Origin: Zymoseptoria tritici IPO323
Taxonomy: Eukaryota > Ascomycota > Dothideomycetes > Mycosphaerellales > Mycosphaerellaceae
Direction: 5' to 3'
NCBI RefSeq assembly: GCF_000219625.1
Contig: NC_018216.1
Span: forward strand, 2,604,001 to 2,668,000
Length of the DNA stretch: 64,000 bases
The notes beneath the pieces are model-generated. The model was given only the letters and a program-made list of their open reading frames with translations. It had not been told where the DNA came from and did not search any database. The position numbers and the translations under genes are program-made. How positions within the stretch are numbered: the stretch's first letter is position 1; every line of letters begins with the position of its first letter. This document shows positions 12,866 to 24,032 of this stretch, piece after piece.

Positions 12866-13361
12866 GAGCGTGGTCCGCGCAATTGGTGACCTGCCTCTGG
12901 TCGCTTTCATGTGCGCTGGGGATTTTTATGTTATGGGGCGGAGCATGGTTATGGGGTATCCCGAGATCGGGACCGGGAAAAGGCGTTCAGGGGAATGTGT
13001 GGTTGCAAGGCCATTGAGCGTAATATGCATGGAGTTCGGTGCAAAATGGAGGCAGTAGCATGTACTCGAGAGGGAGACCAGCATCGCTGTGCAGCGAGCT
13101 AAGGATGTATGCATATTCGAGACATTGACATTTGCATCTCATTGTGACACGTGCATTGAATGCTGGCTTATCTTCACGCTGACTGCACAGTCGATGTTCC
13201 TCAATAATGCATTCGCAATGTCTCATATGCTAATAAGCTACAGCGAAATGATACATGTTATTGTAATCGAGCAGGTCCCTCCCATGCTGTGCCATCCTCC
13301 AGTATCTCTGTTATCACATATTCCGTATTCCGTCCCTCCATCAAACTACCTTCTCGTCACT
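12866..13361. other. Intergenic region between convergent genes
   Basis: About 0.5 kb holding the 3' regions of the Mlp1 gene (plus) and the Mer3 gene (minus). Nothing else was recognised. Confidence 0.5.
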
Positions 13362-16300
13362 TCAACCGATATACTCGAACATTTCCGTGCCGAACATCTG
13401 TTTGAACCATTCTCCCGCTTCGTCCACGGGCGCGTCCTTGTTCTTCTGCTCTTTTGCTTCGTCGGCCGCGGCGACCTCTGCGAGGAACTCGTTGCCCGGT
13501 ACAGCATTCGTATAGTCGATTGCATCGGTAGTGTCGTCTTCGAAGCTTTGCTTGTGCCTCTTCGCAGGATGAAAGAAGTCACCTGCAGCGACGAGATCGT
13601 TCGGAGCACGCTCGTGCTTCTCCGGCGAGGACGAGCTTCGGGTGACCGTGGAAGAAGAGAGCTGGTTACTCGCCGTGCTCGAGCTTTCGCCTGTAACGAA
13701 CAGGTCTTTGTCTTTGCCTCGGGCACGCGCCTGCTGCATGGCTTGCGAATTGAGCAATGCTCGGTCCAGTGCTTTGCTCGCCGTGAGTTCATTGTCAGGT
13801 TGCGCGTCTTCATGAAACTCCAAGCCGAGTTCAGACCACTTCTGAACGTCATCCTCACCGTGATCACTAGGGAAGGAGGCCACGTCCGCGTCAGCCATCG
13901 TCTCATCGAAGTCCGGATTTGTGGAAGGGTCATTGTCTTCAAGCCCGAAGTCAAGCATGTCTTCGTCGCTGAAGTCGGCGGTCTCCGTGTCGTTCATCTT
14001 CGTGTCGTTTATCTTCGCGTGTGTCATCTTCGTGTGGTTTTTCTTTATGGTAGTGCCCTTGACCTGCGAGGTGAAAAGAAGATCGTCCATGTCAAAGTCT
14101 TCCAGGTCGAAGTCATCGGGAAACTCATCTTCCTCCTCGTGAACTGGAGCGGGCTTGGAGACATGCAGAGAGGATTGTGCGTTCCTGAACCCGGAAGACG
14201 CCGCTTCACTCTTCGAGCGGTCTGTCGCAAGTCGCGGAATTGTGGGTATCGAAGTGCTGGTCTTGTCATGCAGCCGATTGAGATTCTCAGCTTCTTTGGA
14301 GTTGGCCGACTTCCGAACTGATACCGTAGCTGGCTGCGGCAAAGATGCTGATGTTGTCGACTTCTTAGTCCTGGAGATGTCCAACTGTGTTTGCCTTGGG
14401 TCGGTATTGACGTCCATCTTCTTTGATTCCTTCGACTTGGGAGGTTTCGGCTTGTTGTCCATGCCCTCCTTGCAGCAGACATGCTTACATTTGTCTTTTT
14501 CCTTGCACGGATGGTTGCATGCCCACTTGCCATTCTCGAGTCGGACCGGCTCCTTGAAGGTTGCCGTGGGTGCAGGCTGCGGCTTGCCCTTCTTTCCAGG
14601 TTTCGACTTCGCATTGCCGTGATCGTCAAAGTCATCAATGTTCATGATGGTATCGTTTTCGGTGAGATCCAGTTCATCGATTGTATCATCGCCAAACTCA
14701 TCAGACTTGTCGTCTGCGGGCCTCGGCTGTGAAGCAGACACAGCGCGTAGCTTGGTCGTGTCTGGAACGGTGCTGGTGGCGTCGCGCTGTTTGTTCAGCT
14801 CTTCGACTCGCTTGGGTGTCGGGAACATGAATGCAGGAATCTCTGGATCGAGCGTGGCTGTGCGCTGAGTACCTGCAATTTCGTCGCACATGATGTGGCC
14901 TCGAACGACCTGGCTCGCGCCGGTAAGATCAGCTGTGAAGAGGAGATCTTGCCCGCGATTCAGCTTCTTTGCACTCATACGAGCAAAGTAGGACTTGCGT
15001 CCGTCGGACGTTTCGATCAAAACGCAAACGTAGACCGGCTTCCGTTGAAACATCTCCGGAATCTGCTCGTTCATGAAGCCGATCTCAGCTTTGATGTTGA
15101 GGGTCACGCATTCTCCTTTCTTGACGATCGGCTCTCCCATGGCTTTCATTGCAATTCGTAGCTTGGGGAAGGCTCCCGCTCGATTCTGGAGCGTCGAACC
15201 AAATGGTGGGTTGCGGGAGAGTATCATCTCGATACGGTTCGAGTCTGTGGTCTCTAGGTCTTCGATACTCCGGATGTTGTTGTTGACGAGCTTGCGTACA
15301 GCCATAATCCCGACTCCTTCCAGCTGCTTTAACGACAGAGGGGAGTCATCCCACACTTGCGAAGCGAGACTGCGGGCCAGCATAAGTGCGTGGCGAGCCG
15401 ACGTCGAGTCGTTCAAATGTAGCTGGCAATCGACTATGCAGCGTATGAGCCGATGAGCGTGTTGGAAGACGATACTCTTGCAGGTGTTGTACTCGATCCG
15501 GTGTTTGCCCTCCTCGGTTGGTAGCTCAATACCTCCGAGGACTGACTGCACGACGAGGGAGATCTTGTGTGCGGTCATGTCGATATTGACGGGAATGGGG
15601 AACTTGATCGAGCTGTTCTTGTTCAGCTCCTTGTAGACGGACTTCTCTCCGGCTCGGAAGCGTATGTCTTTGAACTCAGCAGCTTGAGTCAAAGCAGACA
15701 GTATTTCCGAGATCTTTGCCTTGGGCGGCAGAGATAGGAACGTCCTCATCGTCCGGAACTGCAGATAATAGCGGGCCATAGCATCGCCAAATTCAGTGCA
15801 TTGCAATTTGGTTGAGCCATCCACCAACTCGGTCTGTTTGAGCAATTCGATGGCTTTGCTGCAGATATTCTCGAGACGCTCGTCAAGGTTCCGGCCAGGT
15901 GCGTCACTCTCGATCTTATAGTGCTCCGGGTTCTCCTTGAGACGGACGTAGAGGAATGTGCCAGACAACCACCTCTTGGCGGTCGACACGCTGGTGATGC
16001 TGCCTAGACCGATTTCAGCATTGAGATGGTCGATGAGATTTCGGTGAAGACTGCATGCGTCAGTGATGAGTCCTGTCAACGGCTTATCGGCATGCCTACC
16101 AGCTCTCGAGCACCTCCTGGCCGGAGATCATCTTCTCATACACAGGCACCTGCGACAGACGAGTCATGATCACGGCCACCGCGTTCGTGTCGAACTGCGG
16201 ACGACCAGCGCGACCAAGCATCTGCATAACCTCGAGATCCGAGTACTCTTTGCAGACGGCGGAGCTCTGATAGGTGACCGTGTTCTTGATGATCACCATA

Positions 16301-18143
16301 TGGCATGGCAAATTGACGCCAACAGCAAGCGTCGATGTGCAGCATATGACGTTGATCTCGCCTGCAAGGTACCCCTTTTCGACGGCCAGCCGGTCTTCCA
16401 GAGACAGTCCAGCATGGTGGTACGCCACGCCAGCTGTTGTCATTTCTGTCAGAAGTCAGCCAGGTCAGATTGTCACAGACCCACAAGCTCATACCCTGCA
16501 GGTCCTTGTCTCCGACAGTGATACGTCGAAGAGGAGACTCCTAGTATCGACTTCTCGCATCACTCGAAGACCACCAACGTGCGAGAAGCTTGGCAGTATC
16601 AACACAGGACTGCCGCGTAAAACAGAAGACCATCAGCGGCTTGCGATGGGAAAACTTAGCGATCACATCCGGAAGCTTTGCGTTGAGGGTCTTGTCAAAG
16701 GCGAAGTCGTTAACAGGACTATTGTAGCCACAGACGTGTTTTCTGAGAGGAACCGGGCGGAACTCCTCTCCCAACCGCTCTCTTGATGCCGGGATGTGAG
16801 GGTTCATGGTGTCTTTCCCCAGCCAAGTCGCGATGTCTTGCGAATTGGGAACTGTGGCAGAGAGCGCGACAAAGCGAACATCCGATCCGATTGACTTCAT
16901 GCGAGAGACGACGGCTTCGAGCGATGCACCACGGTCCTCCTTGAGTATGTGCACCTCATCGATGAGGAAGAGCTTGACCATCTGCATCAATTTCTGGTGA
17001 TCTTTCCATTTTCGTGTCATGCTGTCCCATTTCTCAGGCGTCGTGATGATGATGCTGGCGTGCTGAACATTGCGTAGTTGTGCGTTCTCGGTGTCGCCTG
17101 TCAGTTCAGCGCACTGGAGGTCAAGATGAGCAAACTTGGCTTGCCAGTCACGCTGCCGCTCCGAGCAGAGAGATTTGGTTGGCGCCATGTAGACAATCTT
17201 GTACGATCCGTTGGTGAAAGTGGAGACGAGACGACAGATTGCCAGCTCAAGCACCGCTGTCTTGCCGCTTCCTGTGGGCGAAGAAAGTACGAAGTTGTCA
17301 CTGGTTCGATAGACCACCCCAAAGCTCTTTGACTGCACGGCATTGAAATTGGGGTATGGGAAAATCTTGCGAAGTCGGTCGGGAAGCTCTCGAGTCGAGA
17401 TCAGTTGGATGCCTTGTACAATTGGTGGCCCAAGATTGGCTTCTTTCTGCTTTCCCATGTTGTTCGGCTGTGGCGGTGGCGGAATAGGCTGAGCCACATG
17501 GTGGATATCTTCTGGCAATTCGTCCTGTCGATCATCTGCCTGTGAAGTCGGTTCGTAGTACGTACTCCGCTGGGCGCTCGGGGGTGGGATGTCGCGGTAT
17601 CGAGTGGGCTCGTGGCGAGCGTACGCACTGGCTCCTGGCCGCCTCTGGCTGGCGACAAAGCTCGGAGACGATGGTAGCCGGCGTGGTGACGAGCTCGACG
17701 GTGCTCTATCGGGCTCGAAGGCAAATCGCGAGAAGTTGTGCTGCGAGGGTGCTGACTGCTCGTGATAGGTGCTTTGGTGGTAAGAGTTGTCCATGTGCTG
17801 ATGCTCCTGTGGACCGGATTGCAGAGGCTGTCTGGCGTACTCGGTGGACTCTCGATCGTGTTGGTAGTCGTGTGCAGGTTGCCGGTCGACTTGTTCGCCT
17901 GGTATTGTCAGCGTAGCATGGATAGCGTTGCAGCAGAGAGCGCAGCGTACCGATGGCATGATCGTACTGCCGATGATATGAGGCGTCATTTTCGTAGTAT
18001 TGCTGAGGTCGTTGGTCATATGTCTCGGCATTGTGGTACTGCAAAGTGCCGTATCCGCCGTACGTATCATCGTCGTTACCTGGGCGAACTTCTCGAGCAC
18101 CGCGCTGCAGCTGGTCAAGCTGCTCGACCATTCGGCGGTCCAT
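13362..18143 (-). CDS. mer3: Meiotic ATP-dependent DNA helicase Mer3/HFM1, interrupted by an in-frame TAG
   Basis: Ski2-like superfamily 2 helicase that promotes meiotic crossovers. Exons, 5' to 3' on the minus strand: 18143-17951, 17898-16495, 16445-16100, 16050-13362; all joins keep phase and give 1543 codons. Visible features: Tyr/Gln-rich N-terminus; Walker A SSPTGSGKT; LIDEVHIL motif II; LSATVPN motif III; FCFTRQSC motif IV; QMLGRAGRPQFD motif VI; winged helix; Sec63 region (NAEIGLGSITS onward); a CNHPC...CKHVCC cysteine cluster; Asp/Ser-rich tail. Codon 517 (plus-strand positions 16541-16543) reads TAG in the frame that is otherwise conserved on both sides (before: ARWWSSSDARSRY; after: ESPLRRITVGDKDLQ). 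The splice just downstream rejoins at EMTTAGVAYHHAGLS. Either this allele is null, the base is an error, or a cryptic intron removes it. ATG at 18143 was chosen as the first Met of the spliced frame. Confidence 0.85.
16541..16543 (-). other. In-frame TAG stop within Mer3 helicase domain
   Basis: The codon lies between the helicase motif IV region and the next conserved block, in an exon whose 3' splice phase is correct. TGG to TAG would be a single G-to-A change after T, equal to CpA to TpA on the plus strand, which is the dinucleotide context of repeat-induced point mutation. No ordinary-size intron ending at this TAG would keep the conserved residues. Confidence 0.8.
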
Positions 18144-18629
18144 CACATTCAGCTCCGCATGCGTGACAGTCGGTGAGTTGTGTTTGATGCAGCTGGATCT
18201 GTTTCCGATGCAGGGAGATGGAAGGGTGATGGAGAGAGGAGATGAAGTGGTGTGGTCGAAGGAAAAGCGGGCCCGAAGTTCGCACTCGAAGGAAAGAGCG
18301 CTGACCGTGCCTACCCAGAGGTCGCCGAACGACGACTCCCCATGATGTCCCTCGAGCGGGACAGCCTCCATTCAAACAACCTGGAAGCCATACCCGTCCT
18401 TTCCCTTCGTATCTGCCAATTGTGTGTGAAGGTAACTTGTGGTTGCTAAGTCCAAATTCACGCTTCGCCACCCGCAATGCTCGCTGGCACCCAAAGAATG
18501 CATGCTCCCTGACCGGCAACTGCGCCATAATCCCTATCTCGTATGTGGTATCATCGCACTCCGCCTTGCTCCGTACTGTGGCACACTAACATGCACAAAA
18601 CGCCTTTCCATCAAGTTTGTACTCATCCC
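18144..18629. promoter_or_regulatory. Upstream region of mer3
   Basis: About 0.49 kb between the mer3 start and the 3' end of the transporter gene on the same strand. It should hold the mer3 promoter and the transporter terminator. The mer3 frame remains open upstream to 18371, so an earlier Met at 18371 is possible but looks like leader. Confidence 0.4.
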
Positions 18630-20122
18630 TCATTGGTCTCGTTTCGACATCCTCATCTCCAGTCCTGGGCTTTTGACCCTCATTCTTGGCTCGCTCCCGG
18701 GCGTGCCAGGCCTGCTGGTCGATGTGCCTTCCCGGAAGGTGCTCTGCAATGGCGATCTGGCCGGAGTTGCCGTCGCCTCCAGATCGAAGTATCCTCTCTC
18801 GTCTTTCTCGTACTGTGTCACGTTGATAGGAGGGGGGCGCAACGCCTTGTCGTCTGTCTTCGAGCTGAAGAAGTAAGCCGCTCCGAGGGTTGCTGCTGTA
18901 CCGAGCCAGTGCTACGATTGGTGTCAGTAGGTGTGTTCGGCATGAATTTGAAGTGCAGGTCTCTCGAACTCACCATGCCTGCAGTGTTGATCTCTGCGGA
19001 AAGTATGCAGACCAACACAACGATAGCGGCAGACACGCTTGTGGCCAACCCTTTCGTAACGCCATCGCTGTAGTTCAATGCAAGCCCTATGAGTACGCCA
19101 CCCAATGCTTGCACTCCAATGACAGCCCATACCACCCAATTGTAACCAGTGAAGAAGCCAGTCTTTGCAACATGTTCTCCGTCCATAAACGTCACGCCAA
19201 GGAAAAGGGCTGGCCAGACCGAGTAAAAGGAGAGCTGTACGTTCCGCACCCATATCGACGCTCTCGCATCCTTGGCTTTCAGTGTCTTCTCAAAATACAC
19301 GCCCGCAACCCCAGACAGTATGCAAGCCATCGCAACTGCACCAATGCCAACTGACACGTTGCGCCTGGGGTTCGCTGCCAGGACGTCTTCGTCAATGCCT
19401 TCGTACGTAGCAGAGCGCTTGTTGAGCTGGCCAGCAGCTACATTTCCTTCCGCCTCCATTTCCCACATGCTCCTTGGCGAGTGGAACGATACTCCATCTT
19501 TCAAGTCCTTCATCGACAGCGGGCCAGGAGCCTGTGCAACGGCCGACATCTGCACCATGAAGACACCGAACGCCATGACAGCCAAGCTGGCCCACTTTCG
19601 TAGATCGAGAGCTCTTCCCAGAAACACAGAGCTGAGCACTGCCGTTGCAACGACCTTTAGCTGAAAAGCCAATGAGAAGTTCGCGGCATCCAAATTGCTC
19701 GCAGCCACGTACTGCAGCGAGTTCTGGAGAGTGTATAGCATCGCCGGTATCGCCAATTTCCAGCTGTCCCCTGTAAACATAGCTCTTGACAATGCGCCGG
19801 CCAACTCGCCGATAGTGGAGGATTCGGGGGACTGAGGGTTCGTGGAAATGTCGTAAAGGGCCATTGAAAGGAAGAAGGCGAGCTTGAGCACTTCGGTGAG
19901 GAGGACTGCAGTGGATGCGAAATAACGTTCGCCGTTCACCAGCGGCATATGGCGGGAGTAGTGTAGGAGTATGGAAATGCCTGCATTTTGGATTACAAGC
20001 TACACGTTCTCAGCCTCCAAGTCTTGTTGGTGTCATCGTGTTGGACTCACCGCGACGAGAATTATGTTTCCTATTTGGATCCCGAAGAGGCTGGCGTGCC
20101 GGCGCAAGTAGTCGGCGGCCAT
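18630..20122 (-). CDS. Nucleotide-sugar transporter (UDP-galactose/CMP-sialic-acid transporter-like)
   Basis: Predicted Golgi membrane antiporter of the SLC35A / nucleotide-sugar transporter family, 459 aa. Exons: 20122-20051, 19999-18974 and 18911-18630, separated by 51- and 62-nt GT-AG introns in correct phase. The protein starts MAADYLRRHASLFGIQIGN and shows about ten hydrophobic segments. The block AMLYTLQNSLQYVAASNLDA followed by FQLKVVATAVLSSVFLGR is a strong family signature. A ~55 aa hydrophilic loop (SFHSPRSMWEMEAEGN...) sits mid-protein, and a cytosolic Ser/Pro/Arg-rich tail of ~80 aa ends it. The actual sugar carried cannot be read from sequence. Confidence 0.88.
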
Positions 20123-21287
20123 GTCTTTGAATGCGCGCCGTATTCAGCGAAAATGTGGAATGCTGCGTTCCATGCGATCGAAAGACTGTCGCAGAGTGAG
20201 AACGGTGAATCGATCGCGGTTTGTGAAGGAGTGTAGGATGACCGATCCGACGTGGCGCCTGACAATAAAGGAATGTGTAAGTGGTGCGGCGGTGAGCGCC
20301 TGACTGCTGTGCTTGCTGTGCTGGCGCTGCGCTGGTGTTCGAGAAGACTTGGAGCAAAGTACTTCGTAGCTCTTGGGATCAACCTTGTGACCTGGCCGGA
20401 CTTTTTATGACCGGGGGAGATCGACTGGCGCATGCCACAACGAGGGAAACGCCGCGGATCATCGACGAACTACAGGGCAGCACTTGACCTGAACAGGGCA
20501 AGGCGCGTGCAGGGGAGATGTGTTGATGCAACGCCGCGGAGCCTTGTCTTTGTATCCTTTACTCTTCATCAGATTCGGTTTGCGGGAAAGACGGTAACCT
20601 TAACACTCGTCGAGGTACATGTCATCTAGAAGTGCAGCTCTCATTCCGAGGATTCGGTTCCTTTCGTTCCGCGAAACCCAGAGCACTTCCATTGGCTTTC
20701 CCCTACGATGCGGCGTTGAAGACTCCACAGAATCACCAGCGAAGACGCACGCGTAACCCACGACGGCTCGATCGGATAAGTATCGCAGTCTAGTGGTGTG
20801 TGCCTCGTCACTGCGATCTCATGTGTCCGGCAGGACTTCGCGTGGGATTTTGACCATGTTCATGAATGGCGAACCGACGGCGCTACTTTTGGCCTCTCGA
20901 AAATGGCCCACGACTAGTTGACGTTTCGGTGTGCCAGCATTGACGAAACAGCAGGCCAAACAGCAGGCCAAACAGCAGGCCTGAGTGGACCAACGTGGCA
21001 TAACGTATGCCGCATGCTGGGTTCGATCGATTAATCGCTCGCTGCCCGACCGATCCGAGCAGGCAAGGTAGGCGCCCGCTTTTGAGACAGGAGGAGCGCT
21101 CTCCAAATTCCTTCTCTTTGTTTGCCTGCCCCACCTCCCTCGCTCGAATCTTTCATTCACTTCAACCTTAGCTGTGTCTTGCGCATGCTTGGTAAAGCTT
21201 ATCTCACTACAACCTCCTGTCAAGACCATCACCGCTTTTCCTACGAAAGTATTCCTCACTGCCTGCAACCCTCGCCTTTTCGCAACC
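20123..21287. promoter_or_regulatory. Divergent intergenic region (transporter / aminotransferase)
   Basis: 1.17 kb between two head-to-head genes, so it carries both promoters. Apart from a small 12-bp tandem repeat at 20946-20981, nothing was recognised; open frames inside it have no family features. Confidence 0.4.
20946..20981. repeat. Short tandem repeat, 3 x 12 bp
   Basis: Three perfect direct copies of AAACAGCAGGCC in the intergenic region, about 300 bp upstream of the aminotransferase start codon. Copy number is likely to vary between strains (inference). Confidence 0.9.
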
Positions 21288-23072
21288 ATGACTGCTCTTC
21301 CGCAGCGAGCTGGCCCAGGCCTCATGACCGACACGAAAAATCGACGATTCTCGACCTCGAAGGGCCCAACCGATCAGGGTAAGTCTTCTATCACATGCAA
21401 ACAGACTAAGATCGTCGCGTGTCATTGCTCTGAGGGCAGCACATTTTGCGGTGTCAGGTCCGAACTGGTCACTTTGAGCAACTTCGACTCACTTTGCACC
21501 AAAATCCGAGCCAAGGCCATTCATTGACAATCAGCTTTTAGAATTGAACTCTGCAATCCATCTCCAATTTCGCGAAGCCCACGAAGGTCACAAGCCACAC
21601 GCGGGACTTGACCCATCCCGCGCTTCCACCGGTGTTGTCTGGACCACCGAGCGAGCATACGAACGTGGCTACGGCGACGATCCGACCGGATGGGCGAACC
21701 TGGGGCAAGGCGCGCCGGAGGTGGATGACGGTAACGATACCGGCTCTGTTTCAGCGTGCCATTTTCTGACCAAATGCAGAGATTAAGGGCTGCTTCGAGC
21801 GGCCACACACCATTGACATCAGCATGACTGGCCGTGAGTATGGTCCGACCGCCGGAATCAAGCCTCTTCGTGAAGCTGTCGCACACTTGTACAACGAGCA
21901 TCATCGCCAGGGGAAAGTGAGCAAGTAGTATGTTGCACCGATCACCGAACTTCCTGAAGTCCTGATACTGACCTCTCCCGCTACAGCACTTGGGAGAATG
22001 TCTGCATCGTTCCTGGAGGGCGTGCAGGTCTCATTCGCATTGCAGCAGTACTTGGAAATGCCTATCTGGGTATGTGTATCGATCCATGTTTTCGAACCGC
22101 CGCTGACGCCCATCAGGTTTCTTTATCCCCGACTACACTGCATACAACGAGATGTTGTCTCTGTTTAAGAACTTCGCTGCCATTCCCATTCCACTGAAGA
22201 AGGAAGACGGCTACCAAATCCATCCTGAGAAGATCGAGGAAGAGATCTCTCGCGGTACCTCCGTAATTCTGACTTCGAATCCGAGAAACCCAACAGGCAA
22301 AATGGTCAGCCGGCATGAACTGGAGGAGATTCAAGACACCTGCCGCGACCGTGCAACGTTGATCATGGACGAATTCTATTGCGGCTACAACTATACGACC
22401 GACTGCGATGGCACTGTCATAAGTGCAGCTGACAATATCGACGATGTCGACGAAGATGATGTCCTGATCATCGATGGCCTGACCAAGCGATTCCGCCTCC
22501 CGGGCTGGCGTGTGGCCTGGATTGTCGGTCCCAAGGAGTTCATCAAGGCATTGGGCTCCTGCGGCTCCTACCTCGACGGTGGCACCAATGTTCCGTTCCA
22601 GGAGGCAGCAGTCTCTATGCTGGAGCCAACTCGAGTTCGTACAGAGATGGTGGCTCTTCAGACGCACTTCCGTATGAAGCGCGACTACATCGTCGGTCGA
22701 CTGGAGGCCATGGGATTCACTCTTGACTACACTCCCGACTCCACCTTCTACCTTTGGCTGAACTTGGAGGCTCTCCCGATCGAAATCAACGACGGGCTGA
22801 ACTTCTTCCAAGCTTGCTTGGCAGAGAAGGTGATTGTCGTCCCCGGCATCTTCTTCGACCTCAACCCGAGTCGCAGACGTGACTTGTTCGATTCGCCCTG
22901 TCATCACTACGTGCGTGTGTCGTACGGTCCGAAGATGGAGGTTCTCAAGGCTGGAATGGATGGCATTGAGCGCATTCTCAAGAAGTACGTGCCCTGAGAC
23001 AGATGCTCGTGTACATGAGCTAACGATTGCAGGTATAACTGCTTCGCGGACAAGAAGAAGAGTGAAGCGTAA
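21288..23072 (+). CDS. PLP-dependent aminotransferase, class I/II
   Basis: Fold-type I aminotransferase (aspartate-aminotransferase/ACC-synthase-like), 471 aa. Exons: 21288-21378, 21542-21730, 21780-21924, 21987-22069, 22117-22984, 23033-23072; all phases fit. Signatures in order: WANLGQGAPE, TGREYGPTAGIKPLREAVA, CIVPGGRAGLIRIA (cofactor phosphate region), LTSNPRNPTGK (substrate/PLP Asn), IMDEFYCGY (Asp/Tyr for the pyridine ring), and LTKRFRLPGWRVAWIVGP with the Lys that should form the Schiff base and an Arg for the carboxylate. Intron 1 uses the TAG acceptor at 21539-21541, because the earlier CAG breaks phase. Exon 6 adds only 13 residues ending KKKSEA. The substrate is unknown; no biosynthetic cluster surrounds it. 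Confidence 0.88.
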
Positions 23073-24032
23073 GCATGACTTGACTGACACAGATCGTGTC
23101 TATGTTGAGGCTGGAACATGGTCCGCATGACTGAATGCGTCCAAATGGCTGGTGTTTCCTTCGGCTCGAGGCTTCAAAATAGATTTCACGTACTCTGCGA
23201 ATGACCTACGATATCTCATGAACAAAGCACAGGCCAATCCACAGCCAAGGTACCGGCGACTTATCACAACCCCGACGATATCTGGCTTGCCAGCAAGCCG
23301 CGGCCAGATAAAATGTGTGCATGAACTCAGCGTGGCATTGTCTGATATCGTCCCTGGACGACTGGACGTGTATCGTATCGTGATGGCCTAATAATCGTAA
23401 AGATAAGTTACCTTTACTCCTTGACAAGCGGTGCAAATAAGGTATCCGACCAAATAGCCGTGCAGGGTAAGGTGCAGGTCAGTGTGCATGTCAGTGTGCA
23501 GGTAGCTTAGCACGATGGCCAAATAAGCGTACAAAGTACGAGGGTAGGTAAGTGTGCCGATAACCCATTGGCTCGGCCACATTGGCGTAAAAGTGCATGT
23601 GCGCGTAAGTGTGCCGGTAGCTTAGCAGGACGACTAAATTGGCGTAATACTGCATGTGCAAGTAAGCGTGCCGGTGGCTTAGCAGGACAGCTGAATAGCC
23701 GTACAAGTACGTGGGCACGTAAGCGTGCAGGTAACTTAGCAGAACGACCCAGCAGGCGTACGAGTCCGTGTGCAAGTACGTGTGCAAGTAAGCGTGCAGG
23801 TGACTTAGCGGGACAACTCAATAGCCGTACAGGTACGTGAGCACGTAAACGTGCAAGTCACTTAGCCTTACGGTCGAATGGGCATGAAGATAACTTAGCA
23901 GGACGGCCGAACATGCGTACAAGTACGTGTGCAAGTAAGCGTGCAGGTAACTTAGCAGGACAGCCAAACAGGCGTACGAGTTCGTCGGCGGATAAGATAC
24001 CTGCGATGCCTTCAAAGTCGTTCATGTTGTCT
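23073..24032. other. Intergenic region between convergent genes, mostly minisatellite
   Basis: The 3' ends of the aminotransferase and Nudix genes face each other across 960 bp. More than half is the 57-bp minisatellite described separately; the remaining ~370 bp shows no gene. Confidence 0.6.
23441..23996. repeat. 57-bp minisatellite, about 9-10 degenerate units
   Basis: Units begin near AATAGGCGTACAAGTACG, continue TGTGCAAGTAAGCGTGCAG and end GTAACTTAGCAGGACAGC. Units starting at 23578, 23635, 23692, 23749, 23818, 23875 and 23908 can be aligned by eye. Several are exactly 57 bp, one carries a 12-bp internal duplication (CGTGTGCAAGTA, near 23760-23800) and one is truncated to 33 bp. Because 57 is a multiple of three, open frames with a 19-residue period run through it on the minus strand. 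These frames have no start context or known domain and I do not call them genes. Confidence 0.92.

Noticed and set aside
16541..16580. Short intron ending at the Mer3 TAG to avoid the stop
   Set aside because: Candidate donors give 23-39 nt introns, below the size seen elsewhere here, or break the reading frame with the next exon.
23491..24015. Minus-strand frames through the 57-bp minisatellite as a repeat protein
   Set aside because: Open frames exist in more than one phase purely because the unit lacks stops; there is no signal peptide, start context or conserved flank.
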